This document shows, one piece after another, positions 43,314-53,414 of a stretch of DNA of 64,000 nt. The notes beneath the pieces were generated by a model. It made no database searches. It saw only the letters and a program-made list of their open reading frames with translations, and was not told the DNA's origin. Position numbers and translations under genes: made by a program. This DNA comes from Prasinococcaceae sp. CCMP 1430 (lineage: Eukaryota; Prasinodermophyta; Palmophyllophyceae; Prasinococcales; Prasinococcaceae): NCBI GenBank assembly GCA_013416795.1, contig RQSC01000630.1, forward strand, positions 94,832 to 158,831, written 5' to 3'. Position 1 is the stretch's first letter; the number at the start of each line of letters is the position of its first letter.

Positions 43314-44326
43314 TGCTTCGGCGACCCTGCGAGCGGCGCAGCCGCGCGCCGCGCGCGCGCGCAGCGCGCGGAGGACGCCACGTGCGACCTCCGCGCGCCA
43401 CCGACCTTCCGCCGGCGCCGCCGTTTCGCGCGCGCGGTTCCGGAGGCTTCCCGGCGCCGCGGGAGGCGAATCGATGGGCGCTCGCGCCTTCCGGTTTCGC
43501 GCGAGGGGCGCGCGCGCGCCCCGCCGTTCTCGCGGCGGAAATGGAAAAATCCGCGCGCGAAAAGAAAAAGAAAAAGAAAAAGAAAAAGCATATCTGTTTG
43601 GGACGCATCAAAACGCATTGAGGCGACGGGTGCGACGCGAGATAAGACGCGGCGCGCGCTCTGGCGGCGCGCGCGCTGCGTTTCGAACAAAATTCCCGCC
43701 ATTGCGATAACCCTTTCACTAAAACCCTAATGACGCTCCTGAGGCAAGGTTCGCCGGTGGAACGTCCGGACGCAGGTACCAGGTACCCCGGTGCCTACTC
43801 CAGCTGGGTCGGTACCGGCATCGGTCGGCACCGCCGCGCGTCCGTCTGCGGATCAAACGGTGGGGTCGCGCGCGCGGGCGAGACCAGGCCGCGACTCCCC
43901 CACGGCCGGCGCGCGCAGGCTGGCTGGCTGGCCGGCGGGCTTTTTTTTGTTTTGTTTTGTTTTGTTTTTTAACGGACGAGGCGAGCGGCACCGGCCCACG
44001 CGCGCGCGTCGGTCTCCGCCCCTCAAAACTGCTCGCCGCCTTTTCAAGAGGGCTTCGTTGATATGCACCGCGTTAAAACGGCGGAATTGTTTGCGGCGCC
44101 CCCCAGGCCCCGAAAGATGAAAGAGACGAACCGGCGAGGCGCGGCCCGCTGGGGCGCGGGCGGCGCCGGAAGCTGCCGCCGGCCGCTTTTTCAGCACAAC
44201 GGCGCGAGTGCGGCGCGCGATTTCGCGGAGTTTCGCTCCAGGCTTTTTTTTTTTTGGCCTGTTGGGCGCGCACTTTGTGGGGGCGCGCGCGCACGCGGCG
44301 GCGTGGGGCCGCCGGGCACAGCGCGC
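43314..44326. other. Intergenic region before the G run
   Basis: Contains (AAAAAG)n at 43558-43588, GCGATAACCC at 43704-43713, telobox AAACCCTAA at 43722-43730, and a T/GTTTT tract at 43941-43970. No convincing gene. It probably holds the promoter of the SFI1-like gene and, to the right, lost 5' parts of the CUE gene. Confidence 0.55.
43722..43730 (+). promoter_or_regulatory. Telobox-like AAACCCTAA
   Basis: About 410 bp upstream of the SFI1-like start. The extended word AAAACCCTAATGA is shared with 25419-25431. Confidence 0.4.
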
Positions 44327-44580
<254 letters not shown>

Positions 44581-44721
44581 CTGGATGTTCGCCGCGCCGC
44601 GAAAGCTTGCGACACACCCACACCTCCTCGCACCCCCGCGCGCGCCTGTTGCGGTCGCGCCCTGACACCCAAGCGCCTGCCTTCCTTGCCCTCGCCCTCT
44701 CCTCTCTCTCTTGCGCACAAG

Positions 44722-45363
44722 GTTGTCACGGATGTGCTGGAGGCATGCGGCGACGACGTTGAATCGGCGGTGGCGCAGTTGAGCTCCCTCGAGCTGGCGA
44801 CGAATTCGCGAGCGCAAGTGGGCGCCGCGGACTCGGGGGGCCGAGGCGCCGAGCGGGAGCAGCAAGAGGCGTCCGAGCAGCAGTGCGCGGCGCTGGTAGC
44901 GAGTGGGGGTGCGGACGACCACATTGCGGGGCCCTCTGGTCGCGCGGAGACCCAGGCGCTTCCCGATCCGAGCAGCCAGGAGTGGGTCGACGGTCTGGTG
45001 TCGGAAATGTCTGCGGCGACGGATATCGGCGACGCGAAGAGGCGCGCGGCGCGTGTGCTGCAGACCTACGCGATGGCGGTGGCATGCAGAGGCGGCGACG
45101 TCGAGAACGCGCAGCTGCGGGAGCAGGTCGACGCGCTGGCGCGCGACAACACGATCCTGAAGCGCGCTGTTGCGATTCAGAACAACCGGCAGCAGGAGCT
45201 GGCCAAAACGGCCGCGCAAGTTGACGAGCTCAAGCGTGTGGTGGCGACACAGCAGGAGCAGCTCAAGCAGGCCGAGATGTCCAACTACGCTCTCTCGGTG
45301 CACCTTCGCCAGGCCACTGCCGGGGGCGGGCAGAACGGCGAGCAGCCCCCTGACATCTTCTGA
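44722..45363 (+). CDS. Plant-type CUE-domain protein, 3' exon (5' part lost at the gap)
   Basis: 213 aa from acceptor TTGCGCACAAG/GTTGTC to the stop. VVTDVLEACGDDVESAVAQL is the C-terminal half of a CUE ubiquitin-binding domain (DVLEACGxDxExA). SSQEWVDGLVSEMSAATDIG is followed by DAKRRAARVLQTY, then LARDNTILKRAVAIQNNRQQ and AEMSNYALSVHLRQA and the end PPDIF. These blocks match the distinctive plant CUE family, whose coiled coil (DNxILKRAVAIQ) and NNYAL-type tail are nearly invariant. It would bind ubiquitin; the pathway is not known. The first exon, with the start of the CUE domain, must lie in or beyond the G run/N join. Confidence 0.82.
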   Translation, partial: VVTDVLEACGDDVESAVAQLSSLELATNSRAQVGAADSGGRGAEREQQEASEQQCAALVASGGADDHIAGPSGRAETQALPDPSSQEWVDGLVSEMSAATDIGDAKRRAARVLQTYAMAVACRGGDVENAQLREQVDALARDNTILKRAVAIQNNRQQELAKTAAQVDELKRVVATQQEQLKQAEMSNYALSVHLRQATAGGGQNGEQPPDIF

Positions 45364-45692
45364 GGCTGGGAGCCCCCGCACCCTTAACATTTGTACCATG
45401 TTCGTCGCGACGGCACGTAAAAAAAGGCCAGTACAGTACCACCCCATGGCGAGCCATCTTGTCGCGCAGCTCGCGCGGCTCGTCGCGTGGACGTCTCGCG
45501 CAGCGCGCGCGCGCGGGGCGGCTCCTACACACCCGCAGAAACGGCGCGCGGTGGCAGTTGAAGAACGAGCGACGCGCTCGGTGATGTTGCAATTATAGAC
45601 GCTCGCAAGGCGATGCCCGCGCACGCCCGTTCAAAATTCTGAGCGCTCACCTCCAATCAAGTCCCCGAGTCTCGGATCGAGGTGTAGACAGA
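45364..45692. other. Convergent 3' spacer
   Basis: Between the CUE and GARP stops. It contains CAGTACAGTACC at 45430-45441. No gene is seen. Confidence 0.5.
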
Positions 45693-46991
45693 TTAGTCGG
45701 TGCCCGATGTGCCACCACCCCCGCCGCCGCCCCCGCCCGCGCCATCGCCGCCACCAGCGCCACCCCCAGCGCCGCCGCCAGCGCCGCCGCCGTACGGAAG
45801 GAAAGGCGGGTTCCGCTGCCATTGTTGCATCTGCGGCTGCTCTGCGCCTGACTGCTGCTGCTGCTCCTGCTGCGGCATCAGCGGCTGCTGTTGCTGCGAT
45901 TGCGGGTGTGGCGGCATGCCCCCCAGCATCATTCCCCCCATGCCTGGTGGCATCCCGGCGAACGAGCCAAATCCCTGCGGCTGCGGCATGAATGCGCCAG
46001 GGAACATGCCCGGCGGTGCGGAGAAGGAAGGCATCCCAGTGGCGCTGGCGCCAAAAACGCCCGCGCCCAGCGGCCAGTTGGGCACCCCGCCCATGGCTTG
46101 CGTGCCCATGGGCATCATCACACCGCCTGGCGCGCCGAAGCCTTGGGGCCCAACCCCCTGCTGCTCAGTGCCGGGCACCCCGCCCGTTGGCGGAATCACC
46201 CCCATCGCGCCACCGGCGCCGGGGTCAAGCGGCGGGAAATTGGACGCGCCCCCGTGGCCCAGCGCTGCCGCGGCGCCGACGCCCCCCGCGCCGCCGGCGG
46301 GGCCTGCCACGTCGGCGGGCAAGCGCGCGTTGGGCGGTAGCCCCGCCAGCCGTTTCAGGTACAGGCGGTATTTCTGAAGGTGCGACGCGACGTTCTCGCG
46401 CGTCATGCCGTCGACGTTCATGAGTTGGAGGATGGTCTTCGGGACCGCGTTCTTGATGCCGAGGTGGTGCACCGCATTCATGAAGCGGCTGTGCAACTCG
46501 GTGGTCCACACCAGCCTGGGCTTTTTGGGCTTCGCCTTCTTCACCTGATCGGCCTCGCTGCCCTCGCCCCCCTGCGCGCCCCCCGCCTCGGCCGCGGTCG
46601 CCCGTGCCGACTCCGCCGGCCCGCCCCCCGCGGCAGCCGCTCCGAGGTCCGAGGCGCCGGCCGAGGTGACCGTCCCAGGCGGCGTGGCCGCCGCCGCCGG
46701 GGTCCCTGCCCCCGCCCCCGCAGCCGCAGTGCCCGCGACACCGCCCACCTGGCCTCCGCCTGCAGCGCCCGAAGCGGCCACGGCGCGCGGCACATCGCCT
46801 CCGCCTGCAACTTGCTCTCCGCCCTCCTCGCCGTGTGTGCCCTCGGGCTGCTGCTCAGCAGGGTCCGCGGCCGCAACGTGCGCCGGATCCGCTCGGCCGC
46901 CACCCCCTTCTTCTCGTGCCCGCGCCTCTGGCGCGTCCTCCGCCGCCGCTGGCGCGTCCGCTGGCACATCAGCGCCCGCTCCGCTCCTCAC
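45693..46991 (-). CDS. GARP (Myb-like) transcription factor, LUX/PCL1 type
   Basis: 432 aa, single exon. One GARP domain near residue 155: [20 protein letters not shown], then [20 protein letters not shown] and [19 protein letters not shown]. The SHLQKYR motif and the [18 protein letters not shown] third helix are close to LUX ARRHYTHMO/PHYTOCLOCK1, the evening-complex DNA-binding component of plant clocks. The N-terminus is Ala/Gly/Glu-rich. The C-terminus is Gly/Met/Pro/Gln-rich ([14 protein letters not shown] runs, a Gly tail). No receiver domain is present, arguing against a B-type ARR. The start at 46991 overlaps the end of the UTP21-like frame on the same strand by 23 nt. Confidence 0.88.
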   Translation of the reverse strand: MRSGAGADVPADAPAAAEDAPEARAREEGGGGRADPAHVAAADPAEQQPEGTHGEEGGEQVAGGGDVPRAVAASGAAGGGQVGGVAGTAAAGAGAGTPAAAATPPGTVTSAGASDLGAAAAGGGPAESARATAAEAGGAQGGEGSEADQVKKAKPKKPRLVWTTELHSRFMNAVHHLGIKNAVPKTILQLMNVDGMTRENVASHLQKYRLYLKRLAGLPPNARLPADVAGPAGGAGGVGAAAALGHGGASNFPPLDPGAGGAMGVIPPTGGVPGTEQQGVGPQGFGAPGGVMMPMGTQAMGGVPNWPLGAGVFGASATGMPSFSAPPGMFPGAFMPQPQGFGSFAGMPPGMGGMMLGGMPPHPQSQQQQPLMPQQEQQQQSGAEQPQMQQWQRNPPFLPYGGGAGGGAGGGAGGGDGAGGGGGGGGGTSGTD

Positions 46992-48270
46992 CCCCCCTGC
47001 CTCTCCTGCCCCCTTGCCGCCAGTCTCGGCTGCTGGCTTTTCGCCGCCCGTGCTGCCTCCTCCTGCGGCGCCCTGCCCCGTGGCTGTGCACGCATCGCTC
47101 CTGGGTCAGCTCGAGAACTGGCTGGCGCGTCGCCGCTCGCATCCGGCGCTCACAGCTCGCACGCTGCCCTCGCCGCTTTGGCGACGGGCGCCCTCTACGC
47201 CGCAGCGCGCCCGCGCCCTCGACGCCCGGCGCGACCCTCCGCACGCGCTTGTTGGCCGGCGCCGGGTCAGTATCGTCCTCGTCCTCCATATCGCCGTCGC
47301 CGTTCTGGTCCGCCCCCCCCACACCAAAGAAGCTCACCGCCGCGTCCACCGCTCCCGCCGCGTTGCCGCTGGTGGCCTTTTCCAGGTCGCCAAGCCCCGG
47401 CAGGAAAAAGGGCGCGCTCTCCGGCTTGGACACGGCCTCGGCGGGCTTGGAGCGCGCGCGGATCTCGTCGAGGCGCACGAGCCCCTGCCACTTCGCCTTG
47501 GCGAGCATGCCGAGCGTGACGGCGCCGCCCTCCAGCGGCTCGGGCCCGGCGCCTTCGTTGGCGTTCGCCCCCCCGAGCTCGGCCTCGGCGGCGTCGAGGA
47601 TGGCGCGGCCGTCCAGGGCGTCCTCGTCGTCGGCGCCGTCCACCTCCACGCCGTCGCTGTCACTCCCAGGGTCGCCGGCCAGCCCGAGCGCCTCGTCGTC
47701 GGAGTCGAGCGCCACGCCGTCCGTGCGCGCCCACCCGGACTCGCCCGCGGCGTCGTCGCCCCCCTCCTCGCCGTCGTCCTCGCCCGCGCCCACCTCGGGC
47801 ATGGCCACGCGCCGCCGCATCCTCGCGCTCGCCCCCTCGCCGCCGCCGTACACCTCCGAGTTCGCCCACAGGTAGACGGCGCGCTGCTCCGAGTGGGCGG
47901 TGGCCATCGCCGCGCCGTTGGGCGAGAGCGCCACGGCGACGGCGGGGCTCGCCAGCCGCATGACGTCCCTGCACGACGAGGCCTGCACGTCCCACACGCG
48001 CACGGTGGCGTCCATGGCGGCGCTCACCACCAGCCGCGCGTCGGCGGAGAAGGCCAGCGCCGTGGGCCTGTCAACGTGGCCGCCGAAGCGCCGCACCACG
48101 CGCGGCGCGTGCGGGGCGGCGTCCACCACGCGCACGTCCAGGTCGGCGCACGCCACCGCCAGCAGCCGCGCCGACGCGTGCCACGCCGTGCACACGGGCG
48201 CCGCGGGCAGCGGCAGCAGCGCGCGCAGCCGTCGCGATCGGAAGGCCCACACCTTCACCTCCCCCCCCAC
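46969..48270 (-). CDS. UTP21/WDR36-like protein, 5'-truncated
   Basis: UTP21 is a WD40 component of the UTP-B complex of the small-subunit processome. The frame starts inside a propeller: [54 protein letters not shown] and [21 protein letters not shown]. It then reaches the UTP21-specific segment [16 protein letters not shown] followed by APFFLPGL. The family has about 900 residues with two propellers. Here the first about 550 and much of the C-terminal helical region are missing, and the last 100 residues (Arg-rich) do not match. The 5' flank is a diverged repeat, not coding. Either upstream exons are lost to misassembly or this is a gene remnant. Confidence 0.7.
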   Translation of the reverse strand: MGGEVKVWAFRSRRLRALLPLPAAPVCTAWHASARLLAVACADLDVRVVDAAPHAPRVVRRFGGHVDRPTALAFSADARLVVSAAMDATVRVWDVQASSCRDVMRLASPAVAVALSPNGAAMATAHSEQRAVYLWANSEVYGGGEGASARMRRRVAMPEVGAGEDDGEEGGDDAAGESGWARTDGVALDSDDEALGLAGDPGSDSDGVEVDGADDEDALDGRAILDAAEAELGGANANEGAGPEPLEGGAVTLGMLAKAKWQGLVRLDEIRARSKPAEAVSKPESAPFFLPGLGDLEKATSGNAAGAVDAAVSFFGVGGADQNGDGDMEDEDDTDPAPANKRVRRVAPGVEGAGALRRRGRPSPKRRGQRASCERRMRAATRQPVLELTQERCVHSHGAGRRRRRQHGRRKASSRDWRQGGRRGRGGEERSGR

Positions 48271-49372
48271 GCCGGCGCCGCCGCTCGCCGACGCGCGGGG
48301 GAACGGCGCCCGCCGCCCCCCCGGCCTGAGGTTTAGGTTCTACTTTTGAGGTTAAAACCCCACAAAACAGGGTCCATAACATATCGTGAACGGCGCACGC
48401 ATTCGCGCCACCGCCGCGACCGCCCATCAAAACGAAGCCGAAGGCGCGAATGAGGTTTGGGGTCTAGTTTTGGGGGATGAATACGAAATAGGGTCCGTGG
48501 TTTTACAATGCCATGAACATATCAGTCACCGCCGCACCCGCACATCAAAACGAATGCGAGGTCGCCGCAGCGGCGCTTCCGAGGGCGAGCCACACGTGTG
48601 AGCGCACGGGCGGGCGAGCGCCTCACTGCGCCGCACCCGGCAGCCTGGCGGTACTGGCGCGCCTGCCGCGCCCCCGTGTAGAAACGGGTACCAGCGGAGA
48701 ACTCCGCGCCGGCCCTGCCTGCCAGGGGTGAGTGCAGAACGCATTGGCATGGCTGCACGAGGCACGTGTGGTGGCAGCGCAGGGCCTCAGGTAGTTACCG
48801 GTGGGGGTAGTTATTCGAGTTACTGCAATGGCCTCATCTGCCTCGCTGGCGCTGCTACCTGCCGTGGTACCTGTCAGGCGCAGGGCAGCGCTTGCGGGTA
48901 GTTACTCGCTGGTGTGACCGCGGGCATGGGGCGCGGCGCGGGCGCCGCGCCCGGGCCCGGCGGCGACGGGCGAGAGCGCGAGCACCTCGGCTGCCCTGTG
49001 CGCTGGGAAGAAGACGCAGATAGGCCGTCGCGGATGGGGACAACGACAGCGACAGAGCGCCCGCTCAAACCGGCCGGCAGGCCGGGCGGGCCAACCGACC
49101 AAGGGGGGGGGGGACGGACGGCCCCGGGCCGAGGGGAATTCGCGCGAGGACGGCGCGCTCGGGTGGACGCGCCGCCGCCGTGTCGAGCCGAGCTGCCACG
49201 AGCTCGGCTGTGCCCACTGCGCCCGCGATGGAGCGCGCGTGCGCGCATCGACGTGCCGCGGCGAGGCGGCGTCGCGCACAGAAATGGGTATGATACAGCG
49301 CCCGGGCGCTCGCAGCTCTGGCGCCTCGCACCGGGCCGGTGCCCCTCCACTGAAAGCGACGCAGCGCGGCGC
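48271..49372. other. Repeat-bearing intergenic region
   Basis: Upstream of the UTP21 remnant and downstream of the MFS gene. It contains a diverged tandem duplication (48327-48566), GTAGTTACCGG-type short repeats near 48790-48905 and a G10 tract near 49103. No gene is seen. Confidence 0.55.
48327..48566 (+). repeat. Two-copy diverged tandem repeat, unit about 115-124 bp
   Basis: Unit A (48327-48450) and unit B (48451-48566) share the ordered blocks TGAGGTTT, GGTCTAGTTTT/TTCTACTTTTG, ATAGGGTCC/ACAGGGTCC, and CACCGCCGC followed by ACATCAAAACGAA or CCATCAAAACGAA. Each has an AT-rich left half and a GC-rich right half. Confidence 0.75.
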
Positions 49373-51298
49373 TCAGCCGCCCAACAGGCGCGCGTTCTCG
49401 TCATCGGCGCCGGCGCCATCCTCACCGTCATCGTGCACGTCGGCGTCGCCAACGGCCACCTCGAGCGCGTCGCGCGCTTGGCTGTCCGACCGTACGCTCA
49501 CCTCCGCCAACTCTGCCTCAGCCGCCTTGATCAGCTCGGCGTCCTCGCCAGGGCGATGGGAGCCGCCGCGGCAATAGTACGCTGGGAAGGCGCAGAACAG
49601 CGCAAACGTCGCGAGGTAGACGGCCGCGGAGTGCAGGTACGGCGCGCGTTGCGCGAGCTCCGGCACCCACGGGTTCGCAACCTCCTGCGGCACCATTGCC
49701 ACGCTCAGGCACGTGCCGATCATCAGCGTGATGATCGTCGCCTTCTGGAGGAGGCCCTGCATCGAAGCGAGCACCTCGAGGCCCGCCACCTCAGTGACGT
49801 GCGTGCGTATGACTGTGGCAGAGACGCCCAGCCCGGCTCCCTGGCACACCATGCAGACAACGAAAACCACACTCTGCACCACCGGCCCGAGGGACAGCGC
49901 AGGGCCGCCCCGTGCACTGCCCGAGCCGTTGTCCCACTGCGCAGCGATGCCCAGGGTGAGCACGAAGGACACGCCCAGCAGAAATGTGCCACCCAGCAGC
50001 AGCCTTTGGTCGCTGAGCACGCGGTGCTTGATGAGCTGCCCCGTCAGCGGCGCGAAGAGCGCGTTGCATACGGGCCGCGCGCAGAGCAGCGCCGCGGCAG
50101 CCGCCGACGTTTGCCCTGCAAAGTCGCGCAAGAAGAGAGGGTACAACATCCACACGCCTAGATACGACAGGAAGAGCATGAAGAAGGCGGCCAGCGCGTA
50201 CGCGAGCCGGGCGTCGCCAAGCGCGCGCATGGGCAGCACGGGGTGCACCGCTTGTCGCTCAATGCGCAGCAGCAGGGCGCCCAGCACTGGAAAGGCCAGC
50301 AGGCACGCAACTGTGGGCGCGTCCGCGCCGTGCGCGCCAGCACGATTCACGCCCAATAGCAGCGCCAGAGTCGCCAGCGCCAGTGTGAGCGCGCCCGCGT
50401 AGTCGAACTCGCGTAGCATCTCCCGCGGGGTAGGGGCGGCCCCCGGGACGCCGCATGCCTGCTTGGCGTCGCCGCGCAGTGCCGGGTCGAGGATACGCGC
50501 CGCGATGATGAAGCTGAGCGCTGTGAACGGTAGCGGCGCCCAGAAGACGGCCCGCCATCCAAAGAATTGCGCGATGGCACCACCAACGACGAGCCCCGCG
50601 CTCTGGCCGGCGGCGCCGACTGCGCCGTGCACGCCGAGGACGAGCGCACGGTCGCGCGCCGGAAATGCTCGCACGAGCAGCGCGACGCCGGACGGCGCAT
50701 CGAGCGCCATGCCAACGCCCTGCACTGCGCGCGCGGCCACCAGCAGAGGCACGTTCGGCGCGAGCGCCGAGCATGCCGTCGTAACGATGTGCACGCCGTA
50801 CCCCAGCAACCACATGCGCTTGTAGCCAAGCGTGTCGCCCAACTTGCCGCCCGCTGCGAGCAGGCTCGCGCTGACAAGTAGCGGTGCGAGCGTCGCCCAC
50901 ACAGCCGCCGCTCGCGTCGAGCCCAGGTCGGCCGCCAGGTCCGTGAGGAGCAGATTGAGCACTGAGAACGAGCTGGACAGAGCCAGGCGCCCGCTCAGCA
51001 GCGTCACCAATATTGCGTACCTGTTGGTCGCGCCCTGGCGCTCCGCGGCGTCTGTGCCTGCCTTGTCGCCGGCGCCGCCGGCGCTGCCACGCCCGCCGCT
51101 GTCGTCACCGGCGCCGGTGAAGCCGCCGGCGTCGGCGCCCCCCGCAAAGCCATCACTCTCGCACGCCGCGCCCGCGGCGTCCTCAGTCTCGAGCAGCGCG
51201 AGCGCTACGGCGTCGCTTTCGAGGCCCACGCGGGACTGTGCGTTGCCCGCGACGGCCGCCAGCGCGAGCAGCTGCGGCGGGGCCGCTGGGCGGCACAC
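49373..51298 (-). CDS. MFS transporter, DHA2-type (14 TM drug:H+ antiporter family)
   Basis: 641 aa, single exon. A 95-residue Gly/Ala/acidic cytosolic N-terminus is followed by about 14 hydrophobic segments. MFS motif A reads GKLGDTLGYKRMWLLGYG and motif C appears as HGAVGAAGQSAGLVVGGAIA in helix 5, as in DHA antiporters. A second-half repeat includes FFMLFLSYLGVWMLYP and FLLGVSFVLTLGIAA. The C-terminus is acidic (DDGEDGAGADDEN). It would export small organic molecules at the plasma or vacuolar membrane using the proton gradient. Fungal- or bacterial-like DHA2 members are often laterally acquired; nothing in codon use here shows that. Confidence 0.85.
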   Translation of the reverse strand: MCRPAAPPQLLALAAVAGNAQSRVGLESDAVALALLETEDAAGAACESDGFAGGADAGGFTGAGDDSGGRGSAGGAGDKAGTDAAERQGATNRYAILVTLLSGRLALSSSFSVLNLLLTDLAADLGSTRAAAVWATLAPLLVSASLLAAGGKLGDTLGYKRMWLLGYGVHIVTTACSALAPNVPLLVAARAVQGVGMALDAPSGVALLVRAFPARDRALVLGVHGAVGAAGQSAGLVVGGAIAQFFGWRAVFWAPLPFTALSFIIAARILDPALRGDAKQACGVPGAAPTPREMLREFDYAGALTLALATLALLLGVNRAGAHGADAPTVACLLAFPVLGALLLRIERQAVHPVLPMRALGDARLAYALAAFFMLFLSYLGVWMLYPLFLRDFAGQTSAAAAALLCARPVCNALFAPLTGQLIKHRVLSDQRLLLGGTFLLGVSFVLTLGIAAQWDNGSGSARGGPALSLGPVVQSVVFVVCMVCQGAGLGVSATVIRTHVTEVAGLEVLASMQGLLQKATIITLMIGTCLSVAMVPQEVANPWVPELAQRAPYLHSAAVYLATFALFCAFPAYYCRGGSHRPGEDAELIKAAEAELAEVSVRSDSQARDALEVAVGDADVHDDGEDGAGADDENARLLGG

Positions 51299-51589
51299 CC
51301 CCCTGTGGCGCTGCTTGCCGCGCGCCGCACCGCCACGCGCGCTCGCACGGCGGCGCTTCCCAGGTCACATCGAACTATAAAAAGCACATGCGCCTGACAT
51401 GTCACTTCGACGTGTCGGACAAGCCGGGTTGGTTGTGACCCCGGCGTTCCCAGCCCACACACCGCTTCCGACCCCTGTGTGACCGTGAATCTGACGCGGA
51501 GGTGGACGCGGAACCAGGTGTGTGCGCCGCGCATCCCCTGGGTGCGCGCGCGCGCTCCCGGGGCGCGCCGCCGGCCGCTCGCTCGCGCG

Positions 51590-51723
51590 NNNNNNNNNNN
51601 NNNNNNNNNNNNNNNNNNNNNNNNNNNNNNNNNNNNNNNNNNNNNNNNNNNNNNNNNNNNNNNNNNNNNNNNNNNNNNNNNNNNNNNNNNNNNNNNNNNN
51701 NNNNNNNNNNNNNNNNNNNNNNN
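51590..51723. other. Assembly gap (134 N)
   Basis: Run of 134 Ns immediately 5' of the EamA transporter frame; it hides that gene's start. Confidence 0.99.
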
Positions 51724-53029
51724 CGCGCGCTGGCGGCGTGCGAGGGGACGCGCCCGCGCGGCGCGCTCGAGCGGCCAGGCGGCCCGCGACGAGCAGCGAT
51801 GAGGTCAAGACTGTTGAGGACGACGTCAGCGTGGAGAGCACCGTGGCGCCGCCGGTGGAGGGGGCGACCAATGGCGCGCAGGTGGACCTAGGCTCAGCCC
51901 CCGCCGGCGCGGGGGCAGGCCTCGACCTGCTTGCGACCGCGCTGCTCATCTCTCCCTTCTTCTTCTGGGGCACGTCCATGGTGGCAATGAAGGGCACCCT
52001 GGAGCACACGACGCCCTTTTTCGTCGCCGCCTCGCGCCTGCTGCCGGCGGGGGCGCTCGTCGTGGCGTACGCGCTGGCGAACGGCATCGACATGCCGCGC
52101 GGCGCGAAGGCGTGGCGCGCCATTGCGCTCTTCTCGCTCGTCGACGCGGCCGCCTTCCAGGGATTCCTGGCGAAGGGGCTCACGCTCACGAGTGCGGGGC
52201 TGGGATCCGTCATCATCGACTCGCAGCCGCTGACCGTCGCAGTGCTCGCGTCGCTGCTCTTCGGCGAGGAGCTGGGAGCCGTTGGTATTGTCGGCCTGCT
52301 CATTGGCGTGGCTGGCCTCCTGCTGCTCGAGGTGCCCGACGAGGCGCTGCGCGATGCGCTCAGCGGTGGCGGGCCGGCAGCGCTGCTCCCATCGGCGGGC
52401 GCGGCGAGCGACGTGGGAAGCGCGGGTCTGCTCGAATCTGGCGAGTTCTTCATGCTGCTGGCGGCGCAGTCCATGGCGGTGGGAACGGTGATGGTGCGGT
52501 GGGTGGGCAAGTTCGCCGACCCGGTGAGTGGAAGAGCGCGCGGCCGCGGCCGCTCCCGCGCAGGCTCTGCCGTCGCGCCGTCGACCCCCCGCTATGCGCC
52601 GAAGCGAGTGCAAATGAGCGAATTGAGCTGACCCAGCCGCCCCACCGCGCGCGCACGCGCGCTGACCAGGTGATGGCCACCGGCTGGCACATGGTCCTTG
52701 GCTCGCTGCCGCTCCTGTACCTCGCGATCGCGGGTGAGGGATACGATGCGGCCGTGGCCGCGATGGAGCCCTCCGACTGGGCGTCGCTGGCGTACACGAG
52801 CATTTTCGGGGGCGCGGTTGGCTACGGCGTCTTCTTCTACAACGCCAACCGGGGCAACCTGACCAAGCTGAGCAGCCTGACCTTCTTGACCCCCATGTTT
52901 GCCGCGGGCTTCGGCTATCTCGTGCTGGACGAGACGCTCAGCCAGACGCAGCTCTTGGGCGCTGCCGTCACGCTCGGAGCTGTGTTCCTCGTCAATGCTG
53001 GCGGTGAGGACGGCGAGGACGTCGAATGA
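51724..53029 (+). CDS. EamA/DMT-family transporter, 5' end in gap
   Basis: Exons <51724-52523 and 52670-53029. Ten hydrophobic segments form two EamA repeats: repeat 1 starts LLISPFFFWGTSMVAMKGT, with SAGLGSVIIDSQPLTVAVLA and LLFGEELGAVGIVGLLIGVAG. Repeat 2 starts EFFMLLAAQSMAVGTVMVRW and ends with LTFLTPMFAAGFGYLVLDET and LGAAVTLGAVFLVNAG. These are the usual EamA signature positions. Donor ACCCG/GTGAGT and acceptor GCTGACCAG/GTGATG keep frame. The residues before the first helix are acidic/Ser-rich, preceded by Arg/Ala-rich sequence reaching the gap, consistent with a plastid transit peptide. The substrate is unknown; relatives move metabolites or amino acids. Confidence 0.85.
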
Positions 53030-53414
53030 GTCCGCCCGCTTGCTTGCTCGCACCGCAGCGCAATTTTTAAATACACATCAAATAGCAACACCCGTGTACC
53101 GGAGACACCGCTTGCGCGCGTGGGACCCGCCGCGCAGCTCCGCAGACCGAGCCCCTGACGCCGCGCGTTCGAACATGCTGTGCAAGGAACCTGTTTACAT
53201 ATAGAATGGAACATGAGGGCTCGGCGCTCGTCGCGCCGCGGGCGTGCTATCGGTAGGTACATGAGGTTCGGCCACGCTATTCGTTGCTAGCCGTCGCTGT
53301 CGTTTGGTCGCTCGTGGATGTACAATTCGCTCTTCGTACTAGGTACACGGGTGTCGCGCTGGACGCCCGAGGGGTCCGCCTCTCCGTGGCGTCGCGGTGG
53401 CGTGGAGCTCCCGA
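53030..53414. other. Convergent 3' spacer
   Basis: Between the EamA and CBS-protein stops. It contains GTACTAGGTAC at 53336-53346. No gene is seen. Confidence 0.5.

Noticed and set aside
53150-53200. Possible tRNA T-arm around GTTCGAACATG
   Set aside because: No matching acceptor stem, D-arm or anticodon arm could be placed at tRNA spacing.
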